A DNA stretch of 64,000 nucleotides from Mitsuaria sp. WAJ17 (lineage in GTDB: Bacteria; Pseudomonadota; Gammaproteobacteria; Burkholderiales; Burkholderiaceae_C): contig NZ_JACJUG010000015.1 in the NCBI RefSeq assembly GCF_014174515.1, positions 1-64,000 on the forward strand. The letters are read 5' to 3'. Position 1 is the first letter of the stretch; each line of letters begins with the position of its first letter. Under the pieces are notes generated by a model that saw only the letters and a list, made by a program, of their open reading frames with translations, was not told where the DNA came from and did not search any database. A program made the translations under genes and the position numbers. Below, piece by piece: positions 8,823-17,602 of the stretch.

Positions 8823-10487
8823 ATGCAAGAGACCGTCGCCCCAGTCCTCGCCCCAGTCTTCGCCCTCAGCCCCGGCCAGCCGGGCTTCCCGGCGCCGCGG
8901 CTGCTCGCCGACCTGGTCCACCAGCAGGCGCGCTGCCGGCCTGCAGCGCTGGCCTTGGGAGGGGATGGTGGCGCCCTGGACTACGGCGGCCTGTCACAAC
9001 AGTTACACCTGATGGGCGGCTGGCTGGCCGCGCGGGGCGTGTCGCGCGGGGAGCGGGTGGCGGTCTACCTGGACAAGCGCCAGGAATTCGTCATCGCCTG
9101 CTTCGGTGCCGGCGCGGTGGGTGGGGTGTTCGTGCCGGTCAATCCGGTGCTGAAGGCGGAGCAGGTCGTTCACATCCTGCGGGATTGTGACGTGCGCGTG
9201 CTGGTCACGGCCGGTGCGCGCCTGCAGTCCCTGGTCGAGGTGCTGCCGGACTGCCCGGCCCTGCGCGAGGTCCTGCTGGTGGACGCGCGGCCCGACGCGC
9301 TGGCCCTGCCGCCCGCGCTGCGCCTGCACGACTGGACGGAGCTGCACGATGCGCGCCCGCAGGAGGCCGCAGCGCCCGTGCTGGACAGCGACATGGCTGC
9401 CATCCTCTACACCTCCGGCAGCACGGGCAAGCCCAAGGGCGTGGTGCTGTCCCACCGCAACCTGGTGCTGGGCGCGCAGAGCGTGGCGCAGTACCTGGGC
9501 AACCATGCGGACGATGTGCTGCTGGCGGCGCTGCCCCTGTCTTTCGACGCAGGCTTCAGCCAGCTGAGCACCGGCTTCCTGGTCGGCGCCAAGGTGGTGC
9601 TGCTGAACTACCTGATGCCGCGCGATGTGCTCAAGGCCCTGGATCGCGAGGGCATCACCGGCCTGACCGCCGTGCCGCCGCTGTACATCCAGCTGACCCA
9701 ACTGGCCTGGCCCGAAGGCGCCGGCCGCAGCCTGCGCTACTTCGCCAACACCGGCGGCCGCATGCCGCGGGAGACCCTGGACCGCCTGCGCGAGCGCCTG
9801 CCGCAGGCCGCGCCCTTCCTGATGTACGGGCTCACCGAGGCCTTTCGCTCGACCTACCTGCCGCCGTCCGAGGTGGACCGCCGGCCGGATTCCATCGGCC
9901 GCGCCATCCCCAATGCCGAGATCCTGGTGCTGCGGGAGGATGGCAGCCTTTGCGAGGCCGACGAGCCCGGGGAGCTGGTGCACCGCGGCCCGCTGGTGGG
10001 CCTGGGCTACTGGAACGACGCCGAGAAGACGGCCGAGCGCTACAAGCCCCTGCCTGCGGGCGTCGGAGGCCGCGAGGCGGGCCTGCAGCTGCCGGAGTAC
10101 GCCGTGTTCTCGGGCGACACCGTACGGCGCGATGCCGAAGGCTTCCTCTACTTCATTGGCCGGCGCGACGAGATGATCAAGACCTCGGGCTACCGCGTCA
10201 GCCCCGTGGAAGTGGAGGAACTGCTGTACCGATCCGGGCTGGTGGGCGAATGCGCAGCCTACGGGATGCCGCATGAGCAGTTGGGGCAGTGCATCGAGGT
10301 GGTGTTCTGCCCGCCTGAGGGCACCGAGGCCGACCCGGCCGCGCTGCAGGCCTTTTGTAGAAAGCACATGCCGGCATACATGCTGCCCTCGCGCCTGCTG
10401 GCCGCGAGCGGCCCGCTGCCGCGCAATCCCAATGGCAAGATCGATCGCAAGCGCCTGCAGCAGCAGGCCCTGGCGGCCGAGGACTGA
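8823..10487 (+). CDS. AMP-forming acyl-CoA/ACP ligase, exosortase A system-associated
   Basis: 554 residues of the ANL adenylating superfamily. The ATP loop YTSGSTGKPKGVVLSH lies at about residues 197-212, YGLTEAFRSTYLPP is the A5-type motif, SGDTVRRDAEGFLYFIGRRDEMIKTSGYRVSP is the hinge region in outline, and NGKIDRKRL supplies the C-terminal catalytic Lys. It activates a carboxylic acid as acyl-AMP and transfers it to CoA or a carrier protein. It reads divergently from the acyl carrier protein gene (188 bp apart) and is followed 37 bp later by the PLP decarboxylase. That ligase-decarboxylase pair is the hallmark of exosortase A-linked exopolysaccharide loci. The actual acyl substrate is unknown. 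Confidence 0.92.
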   Translation: MQETVAPVLAPVFALSPGQPGFPAPRLLADLVHQQARCRPAALALGGDGGALDYGGLSQQLHLMGGWLAARGVSRGERVAVYLDKRQEFVIACFGAGAVGGVFVPVNPVLKAEQVVHILRDCDVRVLVTAGARLQSLVEVLPDCPALREVLLVDARPDALALPPALRLHDWTELHDARPQEAAAPVLDSDMAAILYTSGSTGKPKGVVLSHRNLVLGAQSVAQYLGNHADDVLLAALPLSFDAGFSQLSTGFLVGAKVVLLNYLMPRDVLKALDREGITGLTAVPPLYIQLTQLAWPEGAGRSLRYFANTGGRMPRETLDRLRERLPQAAPFLMYGLTEAFRSTYLPPSEVDRRPDSIGRAIPNAEILVLREDGSLCEADEPGELVHRGPLVGLGYWNDAEKTAERYKPLPAGVGGREAGLQLPEYAVFSGDTVRRDAEGFLYFIGRRDEMIKTSGYRVSPVEVEELLYRSGLVGECAAYGMPHEQLGQCIEVVFCPPEGTEADPAALQAFCRKHMPAYMLPSRLLAASGPLPRNPNGKIDRKRLQQQALAAED

Positions 10488-10524
10488 TCGCGTCGCTCCC
10501 TTCCTCTCCTCCCCATCGCCTCCA

Positions 10525-11784
10525 ATGGACACCACCTCCGCTGCTCCTCCCGCCCGCGCCCTGCCAATGCATGCGCCGATGCGCCAGTTTCCGGCAAAGG
10601 GCGCTGACCTCATCGTCGGCGGGCAGTCCCTGCGCGAGCTAGCGGCGGCGCTCGGGCAGACGCCGTTCTACGTCTACGAGCGAGCCCTGCTGGCGCAGCG
10701 CGTGGCCGAGCTGCGCGCCGCGCTGCCCACGGGCATCCACATCCACTACGCGATGAAGGCCAACCCGCTGCCGGCTCTGGTGGGTTGCATGGTGGGCCTG
10801 GTGGATGGCATCGACGTGGCCTCCGCCGGCGAGATGCATCTGGCGCTGGCACAGGGCGCTGATCCTCGGTGCATGAGCTTCGCCGGGCCGGGCAAGCGGG
10901 CTCAGGAGCTGCATGCCGCGGTGGAGGCGGGTGTGCTGGTTAATGTGGAGTCCTTCCGCGAGCTGCCCCTGCTCGCGCAGGCCTCGCAGGACCTGGGCCG
11001 GGCGGCCCGCGTGGCCGTGCGCGTGAATCCCGACTTCGAGCTCAAGGGCTCGGGCATGCGCATGGGCGGCGGGCCCAAGCAGTTCGGCGTGGACGCCGAG
11101 GAGGTGCCGCGCCTGCTGGCCGAGATCGGCCGCCTGGGCCTGCAGTTCGAGGGCTTTCATCTCTTCGCGGGCTCGCAGAACCTGCGCGCCGAGGCGATCT
11201 GCGAAGCTCAGCGGCTGAGCTACGAGCTGGCCCTGCGTCTGTCTGCTCATGCGCCCGCACCGGTGCGCCACCTGAACCTGGGCGGCGGCTTCGGCATTCC
11301 CTATTTCCCCGGCGAGCAGCCGCTGGACCTGGGCCCTGTGGCCGCCAGGCTGGCCGAGCTGCAGGGCAGGGCAGGGCGCGAAATGCCCGAGGCGCATCTG
11401 GTGCTTGAACTGGGGCGCTACCTGGTGGGCGAGGCGGGACTCTATGTGGCCCGTGTGCTGGACCGCAAGGTCTCGCGGGGTCAGGTCTTTCTCGTGACCG
11501 ACGGCGGCCTGCATCACCACCTGGCGGCCTCCGGCAACTTCGGGCAGGTGATACGCAAGAACTACCCGGTGGCCATCGGCAACCGCATGGACGAACCGGC
11601 CACCGAATCCGTCCATGTGGTGGGGCCCCTGTGCACGCCGCTGGACCTGCTGGCCGAGCGCATGATGCTGCCGGCGGCGCAGGAGGGGGACCTGGTGGTG
11701 GTCTACCAATCGGGCGCCTACGGGGCCAGCGCGAGCCCGCAGGGCTTTCTGGGGCATCCGGGTTGCCTGGAGGTGCTGGTCTGA
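10525..11784 (+). CDS. PLP-dependent decarboxylase, exosortase A system-associated
   Basis: 419-residue fold-type III PLP decarboxylase (alanine-racemase-like barrel), related to diaminopimelate and ornithine decarboxylases. The PLP lysine lies in HYAMKANPLPAL near residue 80. GGGFGIPYF binds phosphate, and GPLCTPLDLL near the C terminus contains the catalytic Cys of the partner subunit. The ATG at 10525 gives a normal family length; a second ATG at 10567 is possible, and an upstream reading overlaps the ligase gene in another frame. It probably makes an amine that is then built into the glycan or its cap by the ligase/ACP system (inference). Confidence 0.9.
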   Translation: MDTTSAAPPARALPMHAPMRQFPAKGADLIVGGQSLRELAAALGQTPFYVYERALLAQRVAELRAALPTGIHIHYAMKANPLPALVGCMVGLVDGIDVASAGEMHLALAQGADPRCMSFAGPGKRAQELHAAVEAGVLVNVESFRELPLLAQASQDLGRAARVAVRVNPDFELKGSGMRMGGGPKQFGVDAEEVPRLLAEIGRLGLQFEGFHLFAGSQNLRAEAICEAQRLSYELALRLSAHAPAPVRHLNLGGGFGIPYFPGEQPLDLGPVAARLAELQGRAGREMPEAHLVLELGRYLVGEAGLYVARVLDRKVSRGQVFLVTDGGLHHHLAASGNFGQVIRKNYPVAIGNRMDEPATESVHVVGPLCTPLDLLAERMMLPAAQEGDLVVVYQSGAYGASASPQGFLGHPGCLEVLV

Positions 11785-11864
11785 GCTGCTGCCGGACGGC
11801 TCGTGTTGGGGCTCGCGTGGGGCCTTGCACCTGCTGAGCCAGGCATCCGCTGAGCCAGAAATGA

Positions 11865-11897
11865 AAACGGGCCCCGACTGTTGTCTGGGGCCCGTTT
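11865..11897. terminator. bidirectional terminator between the decarboxylase gene and tRNA-Ser
   Basis: A perfect 11-bp inverted repeat (11865-11875 AAACGGGCCCC with 11887-11897 GGGGCCCGTTT) has an 11-nt loop. It gives a T run on either strand, so it can end the plus-strand decarboxylase mRNA and the minus-strand tRNA transcript. Confidence 0.8.
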
Positions 11898-11909
11898 CTA
11901 TCGAATGGG

Positions 11910-12000
11910 TGGCGGAGAGAGCGGGATTCGAACCCGCGGTGGGCTGTTAACCCACACACGCTTTCCAGGCGTGCGACTTAAACCACTCATCCATCTCTCC
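11910..12000 (-). tRNA. tRNA-Ser (anticodon GGA), CCA encoded
   Basis: Reading the minus strand, the acceptor stem GGAGAGA pairs with TCTCTCC, followed by discriminator G and encoded CCA. The anticodon stem is CACGC/GCGTG with loop CTGGAAA, giving anticodon GGA for UCC/UCU codons. The long variable arm (GTGGGTTAACAGCCCAC region) is the class II feature of serine tRNAs, and the T arm contains GGTTCGAATCC. It is 91 nt including CCA. No integrase or att duplication is seen beside it. Confidence 0.96.
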
Positions 12001-12095
12001 GAAGCCCGCCATCATAGCGTAGTTTTTTGGCGCTCCAGGAAAGTTCAGCAAATTTTTGAAGAATTTCTCTGGAGGCTGTCTGGAGGACCCTTGGC

Positions 12096-12134
12096 GAGGG
12101 CGCCCGGCCGGCCGGTGGCCGGGCCGGGGCGCCT
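12096..12134 (-). terminator. GC-rich hairpin downstream of qmcA
   Basis: The segments GGCGCCCGGCC and GGCCGGGGCGCC form a strong, slightly bulged stem just after the stop of the stomatin-like gene. It lacks a T run, so it is a possible but imperfect terminator. Confidence 0.4.
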
Positions 12135-12140
12135 GCCGCA

Positions 12141-13052
12141 TCAGGCCTTGGCGCCCTTGATCAGGGCCATGGCCGTGCCGATCAGGCCGGAGACCTCGCT
12201 CATGTTGTTGGGCACGATCATGGTGTTGTTCTTCTGGGCCAGCTGGGCGTAGGCCTCGACGGCCTTCTCGGCGACCTTCAGCTGCACGGCCTGCTCGCCG
12301 CCGGGCGACTGGATGGCCGCGGCGATCTGGCGGATGGCCTCGGCGCTGGCACCGGCCACGGCCAGGATGGCGGCGGCCTCGCCCTCGGCCTTGTTGATCT
12401 CGGCCTGCTTCTCGCCCTCGGAGCGGGCGATGGAGGCCTCGCGCTCGCCGGTGGCGATGTTGATCTGCTCCTGGCGGCGGCCCTCGGAGGCGGCGATCAG
12501 GGCGCGCTTGTCACGTTCGGCCGTGATCTGGGCCTGCATGGCGCGCAGGATCTCGGCGGGCGGGGTCAGGTCCTTGATCTCGTAGCGCAGCACCTTGACG
12601 CCCCAGTTGAGCGCGGCCTCGTCAAGAGCCTGCACCACAGCGCTGTTGATGATCTCGCGCTCCTCGAAGGTCTTGTCCAGCTCCATGCGGCCAATCACCG
12701 AGCGCAGGGTGGTCTGGGCCAACTGGGTGATGGCGATGATGTAGTTGCTGGAGCCGTAGCTCGCACGCATGGGGTCGGTGACCTGGAAGTACAGGATGCC
12801 GTCCACCGTCAGCTGGGTGTTGTCCTTGGTGATGCAGATCTGGCTGGGTACGTCCAGCGGGATCTCCTTCAGCGAGTGGCGGTAGGCCAGGCGGTCCACG
12901 AAGGGCACCAGGAAGCTCAGACCCGGGGTGAGGGTGGCGTGGTACTTGCCCAGGCGCTCGACCACCCAGGCGTTCTGCTGCGGCACGACCTTGACGGACT
13001 GGATAACGAAAATGGCTGCGGCGATGAGGATCACCAGCGCGATGAGTTCCAT
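12141..13052 (-). CDS. qmcA: SPFH/stomatin-like membrane protein (paraslipin, QmcA-like)
   Basis: 303 residues. One N-terminal membrane anchor (about residues 3-20) is followed by the SPFH/band-7 domain (VVPQQNAWVVERLGKY, then GLSFLVPFVDRLAYRHSLKE), and an Ala/Glu-rich coiled coil (EGRRQEQINIATGERE, GEKQAEINKAEGEAAA). Paraslipins form large membrane-microdomain scaffolds. An AGGAGG ribosome-binding site precedes the ATG. The gene follows the NfeD-like gene by about 50 bp on the same strand, the classic stomatin-NfeD operon. Confidence 0.93.
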   Translation of the reverse strand: MELIALVILIAAAIFVIQSVKVVPQQNAWVVERLGKYHATLTPGLSFLVPFVDRLAYRHSLKEIPLDVPSQICITKDNTQLTVDGILYFQVTDPMRASYGSSNYIIAITQLAQTTLRSVIGRMELDKTFEEREIINSAVVQALDEAALNWGVKVLRYEIKDLTPPAEILRAMQAQITAERDKRALIAASEGRRQEQINIATGEREASIARSEGEKQAEINKAEGEAAAILAVAGASAEAIRQIAAAIQSPGGEQAVQLKVAEKAVEAYAQLAQKNNTMIVPNNMSEVSGLIGTAMALIKGAKA

Positions 13053-13100
13053 GAATCCTCCTTGGGTTTCTTGACGAATGGATCGGGGCAGGGCAGGGGT

Positions 13101-13538
13101 TCAGGCGTCCAGCAGCAGCGTGCTGCCATCGACGCCGCGGATGGTATGCATGCCGGACTGCGGCGTGGCGCTGCCGGTGTAGCGGGCCTGCCAGTTGGTG
13201 CCGCGGTAGCGCACGGTGGCATGGCCTCCGGGCTGCCAGGCATCCACCTGCACTTGCTGGCCGATGTCCAGCAGCACGTCCGGGTTGTGGCTCGCCGTGG
13301 CTTGCGGCTCATGGCTGCGGAGGGCCAACTGGCGACGGTGCCACAGCGTGACGGCCAGGCCGCCGATGAGGGCGGCGGTGAGCATCTGCCCTACGCTGGC
13401 CAGGCCGGCATGGGCCGAAAGGGCTGCGCAGGCCGTGCCAATGGCCAGCATCAGCAGGTAGAAGGTGCCTGTGTAGAGTTCCGTGGCGACCAGGATGCCG
13501 GTGGCAATCCACCACCAGGTCGAAGCGTTGAATCCCAT
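13101..13538 (-). CDS. NfeD-like membrane protein
   Basis: 145 residues. Two or three N-terminal membrane segments (WWWIATGILVATELYTG, FYLLMLAIGTACAAL, QMLTAALIGGLAVTLW) precede a C-terminal OB-fold domain (about 90-145: GQQVQVDAWQPGGHATVRYRG). This short form lacks the ClpP-like protease domain of long NfeD proteins. It pairs with the downstream stomatin-like gene; NfeD partners are thought to stabilise or recruit SPFH assemblies. A strong AGGAGG site precedes the ATG. Confidence 0.9.
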   Translation of the reverse strand: MGFNASTWWWIATGILVATELYTGTFYLLMLAIGTACAALSAHAGLASVGQMLTAALIGGLAVTLWHRRQLALRSHEPQATASHNPDVLLDIGQQVQVDAWQPGGHATVRYRGTNWQARYTGSATPQSGMHTIRGVDGSTLLLDA

Positions 13539-13702
13539 CTCGTCCTCCTTTATTTCATGATGTGAACTGAGTGTATCGCCCGGCTTTTGCCGGCTTGCCG
13601 TTCTGTTTGTGCGACAAAGCGAAATTGGATCTTGCGCTGTCAGCTCCTAGCCCTACACTTCGCGCCTTTGATTTTTCGCCCGTGTTCCCGGAGGGCCCTG
13701 AA

Positions 13703-15961
13703 ATGCTGCGTTTTCGTTTCCCCATCGTCATCATCGACGAGGACTACCGCTCCGAGAACACCTCGGGTCTGGGCATCCGTGCCCTCGCCGACGCCATCCA
13801 GAAGGAGGGCTTCGAGGTGCTGGGCGTGACCAGCTATGGCGACCTCTCGCAGTTCGCCCAGCAGCAGAGCCGGGCCAGCGCCTTCATTCTCTCGATCGAC
13901 GATGAAGAGTTCACCCCCGGTCCCGAGCTGGACCCGGCGGTGCTGAACCTGCGCAAGTTCATCGAGGAGATCCGTTTCAAGAACGCGGACATCCCCATCT
14001 ACGTCTACGGCGAGACCCGCACCTCGCAGCACCTGCCCAATGACGTGCTGCGCGAGTTGCATGGCTTCATTCACATGTTCGAGGACACGCCGGAGTTCGT
14101 GGCACGTCACATCATCCGCGAGGCCAAGAGCTACCTGGACGGCCTGGCGCCCCCCTTCTTCAAGGCGCTGATGGACTACGCCCAGGACGGCTCCTACTCC
14201 TGGCACTGCCCGGGCCACTCCGGTGGCGTGGCCTTCCTGAAGAGCCCCGTGGGTCAGATGTTCCACCAGTTCTTCGGCGAGAACATGCTGCGCGCCGACG
14301 TCTGCAATGCCGTGGAGGAGCTGGGCCAGCTGCTGGATCACACGGGCCCGGTGGCGGAGTCTGAGAAGAATGCTGCGCGCATCTTCAATGCCGACCACTG
14401 CTTCTTCGTCACCAACGGCACGTCCACGTCCAACAAGATGGTCTGGCACCACACGGTGGCCCCGGGCGATGTGGTGGTGGTGGACCGCAACTGCCACAAG
14501 AGCATCCTGCACAGCATCATCATGACCGGCGCCGTGCCGGTCTTCATGACGCCCACGCGCAACCACTACGGCATCATCGGACCCATCCCCGAGAGCGAGT
14601 TCGCGCCGGAGAACATCCGCAAGAAGATCGCCAAGAACCCGCTGCTCAAGGGGGTGGACGCCAAGAAGGTCAAGCCGCGCATCATGACGCTGACCCAGAG
14701 CACCTACGACGGCGTGCTCTACAACACCGAGACTATCAAGCAGAAGCTGGACGGCTGGATCGACACCCTGCACTTCGACGAAGCCTGGCTGCCGCATGCA
14801 GCCTTCCATACCTTCTACGGCTCCTACCATGCCATGGGCAAGAACCGCGCACGCCCGAAGGAGGCCATGGTCTACGCCACGCAGTCCACGCACAAGCTGC
14901 TGGCGGGCATCAGCCAGGCCTCGCAGGTGCTTGTGCAGGATGCGCAGAACGTCAAGCTGGACAAGCACCTGTTCAACGAGGCGTACCTGATGCACACCTC
15001 GACCAGTCCGCAGTACTCCATCATTGCCAGCTGCGATGTCGCGGCCGCCATGATGGATGCACCAGGCGGCCCGGCCCTGGTGGAGGAAAGCATCGCCGAG
15101 GCCCTGGACTTCCGCCGCGCCATGCGCAAGGTGGAGGCTGACTACGGCAAGGACTGGTGGTTCAAGGTCTGGGGGCCGGACAAGCTCGTCGATGAGGGCA
15201 TCGGCAAGCCCGCGGACTGGATGCTCAAGGCCAACCAGAAGTGGCACGGTTTCGGCAACCTGGCCTCTGGCTTCAACATGCTGGATCCGATCAAGTCCAC
15301 GGTGATCACGCCGGGGCTGGACATGAGCGGCAAGTTTGCCAAGACCGGCATTCCCGCCAGCATCGTCACCAAGTTTCTGGCCGAGCACGGCGTGGTGGTG
15401 GAGAAGACGGGCCTGTACTCCTTCTTCATCCTGTTCACCATCGGCATCACCAAGGGCCGCTGGAACACGTTGCTGACCGCGCTGCAGCAGTTCAAGGACG
15501 ACTACGACCGCAACGCGCCGCTGTGGCGCATCATGCCGGAGTTCTGCGCTGCCCAGCCGCGCTACGAGCGCATGGGCCTGCGCGACCTTTGCCAGAGCAT
15601 CCACGAGGCTTATGCCCAGGGCGACATCGCGCGCCTGACGACCGAGGTCTACCTCTCGGACCTTGAGCCGGCCATGAAGCCCAGTGACGCCTACGCGCAC
15701 ATCGCGCATCGCCGCACCGAGCGCGTCGGCATCGACAAGCTGGAAGGCCGCGTCACGACCTCCCTGCTGACGCCGTACCCGCCCGGCATCCCGCTGCTGA
15801 TCCCGGGTGAGCGCTTCAACAAGAAGATCGTGGACTACCTGAAGTTCACCCGCGAGTTCAACGTTAAGTTCCCTGGCTTTGCCACTGATGTGCACGGCCT
15901 GGTTGAGGAGAAGGACGAGAACGGCAAGTCGCACTACTTCGTCGATTGTGTCAAGGGATGA
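13703..15961 (+). CDS. Orn/Lys/Arg decarboxylase (biodegradative arginine/lysine decarboxylase family)
   Basis: 752 residues, matching the usual 710-760 of the large fold-type I inducible decarboxylases. The order is an N-terminal wing (FPIVIIDEDYRSENTSGLGIRALADAI in outline), a PLP core with the Schiff-base Lys in STHKLLAG (about residue 398) and HFDEAWLPHAAFH, and a C-terminal domain ending near IPGERFNKKIV. It decarboxylates a basic amino acid to a polyamine precursor and CO2, which supports acid resistance or polyamine supply. GGAGGG precedes the ATG; an upstream in-frame extension lacks family sequence. Arginine or lysine is most likely, but specificity cannot be assigned by eye. No antiporter gene is adjacent, unlike the adi/cad operons. 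Confidence 0.92.
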   Translation: MLRFRFPIVIIDEDYRSENTSGLGIRALADAIQKEGFEVLGVTSYGDLSQFAQQQSRASAFILSIDDEEFTPGPELDPAVLNLRKFIEEIRFKNADIPIYVYGETRTSQHLPNDVLRELHGFIHMFEDTPEFVARHIIREAKSYLDGLAPPFFKALMDYAQDGSYSWHCPGHSGGVAFLKSPVGQMFHQFFGENMLRADVCNAVEELGQLLDHTGPVAESEKNAARIFNADHCFFVTNGTSTSNKMVWHHTVAPGDVVVVDRNCHKSILHSIIMTGAVPVFMTPTRNHYGIIGPIPESEFAPENIRKKIAKNPLLKGVDAKKVKPRIMTLTQSTYDGVLYNTETIKQKLDGWIDTLHFDEAWLPHAAFHTFYGSYHAMGKNRARPKEAMVYATQSTHKLLAGISQASQVLVQDAQNVKLDKHLFNEAYLMHTSTSPQYSIIASCDVAAAMMDAPGGPALVEESIAEALDFRRAMRKVEADYGKDWWFKVWGPDKLVDEGIGKPADWMLKANQKWHGFGNLASGFNMLDPIKSTVITPGLDMSGKFAKTGIPASIVTKFLAEHGVVVEKTGLYSFFILFTIGITKGRWNTLLTALQQFKDDYDRNAPLWRIMPEFCAAQPRYERMGLRDLCQSIHEAYAQGDIARLTTEVYLSDLEPAMKPSDAYAHIAHRRTERVGIDKLEGRVTTSLLTPYPPGIPLLIPGERFNKKIVDYLKFTREFNVKFPGFATDVHGLVEEKDENGKSHYFVDCVKG

Positions 15962-16094
15962 CCCCCCCCCCCCCCCCCTACCGGCTTCGCCGGCCCCCCA
16001 GGGGGGGCGAGCTTGAGGGCCCGGCGTGAGCCGGATCCCCAAGCTCCGTGACTGAAAAACAAAACGGGACTCGATGGTCCCGTTTTGTTTTGTC
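15962..16094 (+). repeat. left arm of a large inverted repeat with terminator hairpin
   Basis: This begins directly after the decarboxylase stop with a run of about 17 C, then CTACCGGCTTCGCCGG, a G-rich stretch, GAGCTTGAGGGCCCGGCG, GGATCCCCAAGCTCC, and finally a hairpin with arms AAAACGGGAC/GTCCCGTTTT near 16060-16090. The same blocks occur in the same order on the opposite strand at 16173-16308, making imperfect inverted copies of about 130 bp. The hairpin ends in TTTTG and can act as the decarboxylase terminator. Confidence 0.85.
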
Positions 16095-16172
16095 TGCGTG
16101 TAGCTTGCTGCGCTGGTGGCCTGCCCCGGGTCTCGGTCGAGTTCCCTTTGTCGAGCCCGAAGCGCGTGTCCG

Positions 16173-16308
16173 GAAAAACAAAACGGGACCCGAACTTGGG
16201 TCCCGTTTTGTTTCCTCAGCGGAGCTTGGGGATCCGGCTCCGCCGGGCCCTCAAGCTCGCCCCCCTTGGGGGGGGGGGGGGGGGGCGGCGAAGCCGGTAG
16301 GGGGGTCA
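16173..16308 (-). repeat. right arm of the large inverted repeat with terminator hairpin
   Basis: Reverse-strand copy of the element at 15962-16094. From the fabI stop outward it reads CCCCCCTACCGGCTTCGCCG, a homopolymer (about 18 G on the plus strand at 16268-16285), GCGAGCTTGAGGGCCCGGCG, GGATCCCCAAGCTCC, and a hairpin with arms AACGGGACCC/GGGTCCCGTT near 16178-16208. It serves as a terminator for fabI. The homopolymer length differs from the left arm (17 C) and may be variable. Confidence 0.85.
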
Positions 16309-17085
16309 CTCCCCAGACAGGGCAACGTGGTTGAAGCCGCCATCGACGTAGATGATTTCGGCGCTGATGCCGGCCGAGAGGTCGGAGAAGAGGAAGGCGG
16401 CGGTGTTGCCCACGTCCTCGATGGTCACGTTGCGGCGGATGGGCGTGGTGGCGGCGAACTGGGTCAGCAGCTTGCCGAAGTTCTTGATGCCCGATGCGGC
16501 CAGGGTCTTGATGGGGCCGGCGGAGATGCCGTTGACGCGGATGTTGCGCTCACCCAGGGCGTAGGCCAGGTAGCGCACGCTGGACTCCAGCGAAGCCTTG
16601 GCCAGGCCCATGGTGTTGTAGTTGGGCACGTAGCGGTCTGCGCCCAGGTAGGACAGGGTCAGCAGCGAGGCGCCCGAGCGCAGGCGCGGGGCCGCGGCCT
16701 TGGCCATGGCCGGGAAGCTGTAGGCCGAGATGTCGTGGGCGATGCGGAAATTCTCGCGCGTCAGGCCGTCCAGGAAATTGCCGGCGATGGCCTCTCGCGG
16801 GGCGAAGCCGATGGAATGCACGAAGCCGTCGAACTCGGGCCAGACCTCGCCCAGTTGTGCGAAAAGGCTGTCGATCTGCTCGTCGCTGGAGACGTCGCAT
16901 TCGAAGACCAGCTTGGAGTCGAACTCGGCGGCGAATTCGGTGATGCGGTCCTTGAAGCGTTCGCCCACGTAGCTGAAGGCCAGCTCGGCGCCTTCGCGGT
17001 GGCAGGCCTTGGCAATGCCATAGGCAATCGACCGGTTTGAAAGGACGCCCGTGATCAGCAGGCGCTTGCCGGCGAGAAATCCCAT
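16306..17085 (-). CDS. fabI: enoyl-[acyl-carrier-protein] reductase (NADH)
   Basis: 259-residue short-chain-dehydrogenase-type enoyl reductase, the last reductive step of the type II fatty acid elongation cycle in the cytoplasm. It shows the altered N-terminal motif [26 protein letters not shown], and the active-site Tyr-Met-Lys arrangement in [13 protein letters not shown], typical of FabI rather than FabL or FabV. Length is standard. An AGGAG site precedes the ATG. The stop lies inside the terminal bases of the inverted-repeat element shared with the convergent decarboxylase gene. Confidence 0.96.
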   Translation of the reverse strand: MGFLAGKRLLITGVLSNRSIAYGIAKACHREGAELAFSYVGERFKDRITEFAAEFDSKLVFECDVSSDEQIDSLFAQLGEVWPEFDGFVHSIGFAPREAIAGNFLDGLTRENFRIAHDISAYSFPAMAKAAAPRLRSGASLLTLSYLGADRYVPNYNTMGLAKASLESSVRYLAYALGERNIRVNGISAGPIKTLAASGIKNFGKLLTQFAATTPIRRNVTIEDVGNTAAFLFSDLSAGISAEIIYVDGGFNHVALSGE

Positions 17086-17159
17086 GTCTGCTCCTTGGTA
17101 TCAATGTTCAAATCAGCGCGGGATTCTCGCACGGCCTCGTTTCAGGGCAAGCCGGGTTC

Positions 17160-17188
17160 TTGCGGGCATGGTGCTTGCATAGTACAAT
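17160..17188 (+). promoter_or_regulatory. sigma-70-type promoter upstream of candidate sRNA and rimP
   Basis: TTGCGG (17160-17165) and TACAAT (17183-17188) are separated by exactly 17 bp, a strong housekeeping promoter by eye. The expected transcript start is near 17195, about 400 bp upstream of rimP. Confidence 0.65.
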
Positions 17189-17194
17189 CCTGGC

Positions 17195-17374
17195 TTCGCT
17201 GAATAAGTGAAACGCTGGATGCGCGGCTTGGTTCGTGGACTGAATCGTGTGCTGAAAAGCACCCGAAGTTCCTGAGAACACGCCAGGATGCCATCGGGCG
17301 ACGTGCAGAGGGGCGCCTTCATGAACTTGAACGGTGCTCAGATGTGGGCGGATTTTTCCAGCCCATTTTTTTTG
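17195..17374 (+). ncRNA. candidate small RNA of about 180 nt between fabI and rimP
   Basis: It lies between a good sigma-70 promoter (17160-17188) and an intrinsic terminator. The terminator stem is TGGGC-GGA/TCC-A-GCCCA at about 17346-17366, with a TTTT loop, directly followed by eight T. An internal hairpin GTGCT-GAAA-AGCAC has a GNRA tetraloop near 17249-17262. No convincing ORF with a ribosome-binding site fits the interval. It does not match tmRNA, RNase P or SRP RNA by inspection. It could be an independent sRNA or an attenuated leader of the rimP-nusA-infB operon. Confidence 0.45.
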
Positions 17375-17602
17375 CTTGATCTGGCGATGGAACTTTTGTT
17401 CTGAAGTTTTCTGTTTGGTTGATGGCCTGAGCTCTTTTGAAGCGCGGGTTGTCGGTCGAGCGACCGCTTGAGTGCTCTGCGGTGCGGGGAGTCCGCGCTG
17501 GCCCGGTGAAAGCCGAGTCAACGTGCCCGTGCGGCAGAGCTTCAGGCGCTTTTTGATTGCTGTTTTTTGCTCCTCGAGAGACTAGAAGCCCACACCCAAC
17601 GC

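Noticed and set aside
11910..12000. tRNA-Ser as an integration site for an island
   Set aside because: No integrase, direct repeat or foreign genes flank it; both sides are ordinary chromosomal genes.
13640..16309. 889-codon open frame opposite the Orn/Lys/Arg decarboxylase gene
   Set aside because: It mirrors the third-position GC bias of the real gene, is rich in Leu, Val, Gly, Arg and His without any domain, and runs through the terminator repeats.
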